8,923 bases of DNA from Deltaproteobacteria bacterium. GTDB lineage: Bacteria; Desulfobacterota; UBA8473. The notes beneath the pieces are model-generated. The model did no database searches. It saw nothing but the letters and a program-made list of their open reading frames with translations, and was not told where the DNA came from. The translations under genes and the position numbers were made by a program. Positions within the stretch are counted from its first letter, which is position 1; every line of letters begins with the position of its first letter. Positions 7,524 through 8,923 of this stretch are shown piece after piece. The stretch is from NCBI GenBank assembly GCA_030621455.1, contig JAUXHQ010000054.1:1-8923 (forward strand), written 5' to 3'.

Positions 7524-7907
7524 ATGAAAGACAAAGAGCAAGGGGCAGACCAAAGGGGTTTAGGCATACCTGATAAACTATATTTCAAGATAGGGGAAGT
7601 AAGCGATATTGTTGGTGTAGAACCATACGTCTTGAGGTATTGGGAGTCCGAATTTAACCTGGTCAAGCCTTCTCGCACCAAGTCCAGGCAGAGACTCTAC
7701 AGACGAAAAGACCTGGAATCAATATTAGAGATAAAAAACCTGCTTTACAATGAGAAATTTACCATAGCCGGGGCCAAGAAGAAGCTCAGGAAGTCCAGTT
7801 CCCAAGAGGATAGAGAGGCAAAATTTACTCTTTCCGGAGAGGAATATAGGGAACTGTTGGATGACATAAAGAACGAGTTGAAGGTAATAAGAGACATTCT
7901 GGAGTAA
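7524..7907 (+). CDS. MerR-family DNA-binding regulator (short form)
   Basis: This is a 127-aa protein with one winged-helix MerR HTH domain (about 19-90): [25 protein letters not shown], then the wing region [35 protein letters not shown]. The remaining 35 or so residues are charged and helical ([24 protein letters not shown]), likely a dimerising coiled coil. There is no effector-binding domain, so it is not a typical metal or drug sensor. The ATG at 7524 gives [26 protein letters not shown], resembling homologues I recall after ihfA in Deltaproteobacteria. A TTG start at 7434 would add 30 hydrophobic residues not expected in this family. Its ribosome site is weak, which leaves the start open. 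Target genes are unknown. Confidence 0.9.
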   Translation: MKDKEQGADQRGLGIPDKLYFKIGEVSDIVGVEPYVLRYWESEFNLVKPSRTKSRQRLYRRKDLESILEIKNLLYNEKFTIAGAKKKLRKSSSQEDREAKFTLSGEEYRELLDDIKNELKVIRDILE

Positions 7908-7923
7908 ATCCTGACAATCTTAT

Positions 7924-8000
7924 CGGGACGTAGCGCAGCTTGGTAGCGCACCTGAATGGGGTTCAGGGGGTCGCTGGTTCAAATCCAGTCGTCCCGACCA
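7924..8000 (+). tRNA. tRNA-Pro (anticodon GGG)
   Basis: This is a complete 77-base cloverleaf. The acceptor CGGGACG (7924-7930) pairs with CGTCCCG (7990-7996), followed by A and an encoded CCA (7998-8000). The D-stem is GCGC/GCGC (7933-7936/7946-7949). The anticodon stem CCTGA/TCAGG (7951-7955/7963-7967) encloses the loop ATGGGGT, giving anticodon GGG (7958-7960) with G37, as usual for proline. The T-stem GCTGG/CCAGT has one G-U pair and encloses TTCAAAT. It reads CCC and CCU. It begins 16 bases after the MerR-like gene and may be transcribed with it. Confidence 0.98.
7976..8000 (+). other. Probable attachment site in tRNA-Pro 3' end
   Basis: The T-loop and 3' acceptor half of the tRNA are the usual crossover region for tyrosine recombinases that use tRNA genes. 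Here a recombinase gene lies just downstream, pointing toward the tRNA. The tRNA is intact, as expected when the element restores its 3' end. The exact core cannot be delimited because the second copy would be outside the window. Confidence 0.4.
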
Positions 8001-8008
8001 TAAAGTCA

Positions 8009-8051
8009 ATAGAAACAGCAGGTTAGAGAGAGGCTAATCTGCTGTTTCTAT
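8009..8051. terminator. Long hairpin between tRNA-Pro and the integrase gene
   Basis: An 18-bp stem (8009-8026 with 8034-8051) contains a single G-U pair and a 7-base loop (AGAGAGG). The arms centre on AGAAACAGCAG and CTGCTGTTTCT. It begins 9 bases after the tRNA CCA and lies between convergent genes, so it may terminate transcription from both sides. There is no clean T-run after the stem on either strand; the right arm itself ends TTTCTA. A recombination or structural role for the element end is an alternative. Confidence 0.55.
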
Positions 8052-8075
8052 GTAAAATGCCCTGTTTTATCCTTC

Positions 8076-8097
8076 TGTGTTCCCTATGTGTTCCCCA
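8076..8097. repeat. Tandem 11-bp direct repeat at integrase 3' end
   Basis: TGTGTTCCCTA (8076-8086) is followed immediately by TGTGTTCCCCA (8087-8097), matching at 10 of 11 positions. One helical turn separates equivalent bases. The pair overlaps the stop codon of the integrase gene (8084-8086 on the - strand). Iterons of this kind near a recombinase gene can be arm-type binding sites, but two copies may also be chance. Confidence 0.4.
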
Positions 8098-8923
8098 CTA
8101 AGTTTTTCTTATCTCCATTACCATTGGCATATAACTTCGCCAATTCTTGCTGTTTGGCTAGATTACGTGAAATGGTAAGATGAGAGTATCGATCGGTCAT
8201 TGACAAGTCTTTATGCCCTATCATTTCCTTGACATCCTTAAGATCAGCACCAGATAAAAGAAGGTTAGAACAAAAGGTATGCCTCAAATCGTGAAAATGT
8301 AAGTCATGAAACCCAGCAATTTTTCGGGTCTCCCGCCAAGATTTATCGAACCTTTTAATCGGAGAGCCGTTCAACCTACAGAAGACCAAGTCTGAATTCA
8401 CATCATCAATCTTTTTCCTATGACGCATCCACTGCTGATGTTTCTGCCATTGTAGCAAAGCCTCCTTAGTGCGTGGCATAAGGTAATCAGTACGTTCCTT
8501 ACTATTTTTGGTTCTGAAAAAACGTATTATTCCTATGCCTTCAAAATCAAAGTTGATATCAGCCCACTTCAAGGACAATATTTCCTGTTTTGAACAGCCA
8601 TGTTCAACCGCTAGATAGATCATGGCAGGGAGAGAGTGTTTTGACCTTACTTCCTGACTTGCTTCTATCAACCTGTTAATCTCTGCTGGCATCAAAAATT
8701 TGTTTCTTTCATGCGCCTTTTCGCTGAGGTAATTTATACGCTCCGCAGGATTATCCTTGATAGCATTTAATTCTAAGCCATACAAAAAGACCTGTTTTAT
8801 AATAAAAAGGTCTCTGTTGGATGTAATATTTGAAAACTCTTGGGTAATTGTGTAGCGGTAGTTCTCTATATCATCGAATGAGATTTCACAGATCAACCGC
8901 TTATCAAATACCCGCCCTATCTT
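8084..8923 (-). CDS. Tyrosine recombinase / phage-type integrase (5' end outside window)
   Basis: This gene is read right to left and is open to the window edge, so the visible 279 codons lack the true N-terminus. The TTG at 8896 is not a credible start. The visible part has a core-binding domain (ISFDDIENYR, then SNRDLFIIKQVFLYGLEL) and the catalytic domain from about 8700 down. Active-site residues seen are: Lys in RTKNSKERT; HDLRH with His (8291-8293) and Arg (8282-8284); His in IGHKD; and the nucleophile Tyr in TDRYSHL (8186-8188). The first catalytic Arg, expected as G-x-R-x-x-E, is replaced by Ser (TCA, 8591-8593) in HGCSKQEILSLKW. It converges on tRNA-Pro, consistent with integration there. 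The product probably joins or excises the element, unless the Ser change inactivates it. Confidence 0.93.
   Translation of the reverse strand, partial: KIGRVFDKRLICEISFDDIENYRYTITQEFSNITSNRDLFIIKQVFLYGLELNAIKDNPAERINYLSEKAHERNKFLMPAEINRLIEASQEVRSKHSLPAMIYLAVEHGCSKQEILSLKWADINFDFEGIGIIRFFRTKNSKERTDYLMPRTKEALLQWQKHQQWMRHRKKIDDVNSDLVFCRLNGSPIKRFDKSWRETRKIAGFHDLHFHDLRHTFCSNLLLSGADLKDVKEMIGHKDLSMTDRYSHLTISRNLAKQQELAKLYANGNGDKKNLVGNT

Larger units (their letters stand above)
8001..8923. mobile_element. Left edge of a tRNA-Pro-integrated element (partial)
   Basis: Starting right after the tRNA, the window holds a long hairpin, a short tandem repeat and a convergent tyrosine recombinase that continues past the right edge. 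The conserved core gene order stops at the tRNA. The type of element (prophage, integrative element or genomic island) cannot be told from the part visible, because no other cargo gene is present. Confidence 0.55.

Noticed and set aside
8894..8896. TTG at 8896 as the integrase start
   Set aside because: The frame stays open through nine more codons to the window edge and the core-binding domain is incomplete, so the gene continues outside.
1..8923. CRISPR arrays, insertion sequences or toxin-antitoxin pairs
   Set aside because: No spaced repeat array, transposase or paired small ORFs of that type were seen. The only mobile signature is the integrase by tRNA-Pro.

Overview
The window carries a translation and nucleoid gene cluster in the order thrS, infC, rpmI, rplT, pheS, pheT, ihfA, merR-like, tRNA-Pro, all on the + strand. 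It is followed by the edge of an integrated element whose tyrosine recombinase gene points back at the tRNA. This order, with ihfA and a small MerR regulator after pheT and then a proline tRNA, is one I associate from memory with Deltaproteobacteria (Desulfobacterota), for example Geobacter-like genomes. The L20, IF3 and IHF-alpha sequences also look proteobacterial. Moderate base composition and ordinary Shine-Dalgarno sites fit a free-living bacterium. I cannot name the species.

Positions 1-207 hold an intrinsic terminator of an unseen upstream unit and a leader of about 120 bases before thrS. From 208 to 7289 the genes are tightly packed: threonyl-tRNA synthetase, initiation factor IF3, ribosomal proteins L35 and L20, the two subunits of phenylalanyl-tRNA synthetase, and the IHF alpha subunit. 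Only two gaps in this part exceed 100 bases. The gap before rplT (122 bases) and the gap before pheS (212 bases) both contain inverted repeats, and both sit where autogenous or attenuation control of these genes is known in other bacteria. infC has no usable canonical start codon: a perfect Shine-Dalgarno overlaps the thrS stop and points to an AUC start, the kind of rare start used for IF3 autoregulation.

From 7290 to 7907 there is a 234-base spacer and then a short MerR-type DNA-binding protein. A tRNA-Pro gene (anticodon GGG, CCA encoded) follows 16 bases later. Immediately downstream are a long 18-bp hairpin, an 11-bp tandem repeat and, on the - strand, a tyrosine recombinase that runs off the window's right edge. 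This is the usual layout of an element integrated at the 3' end of a tRNA gene. The recombinase has the Lys, His-x-x-Arg, His and Tyr active-site residues, but it has Ser where the first catalytic Arg is expected.

Most of the window is therefore conserved core genome. The unusual material lies in the intergenic leaders, the infC start and the integrase end. I did not find a clearly undescribed multi-gene system. The cargo of the element, if any, lies beyond the right edge.
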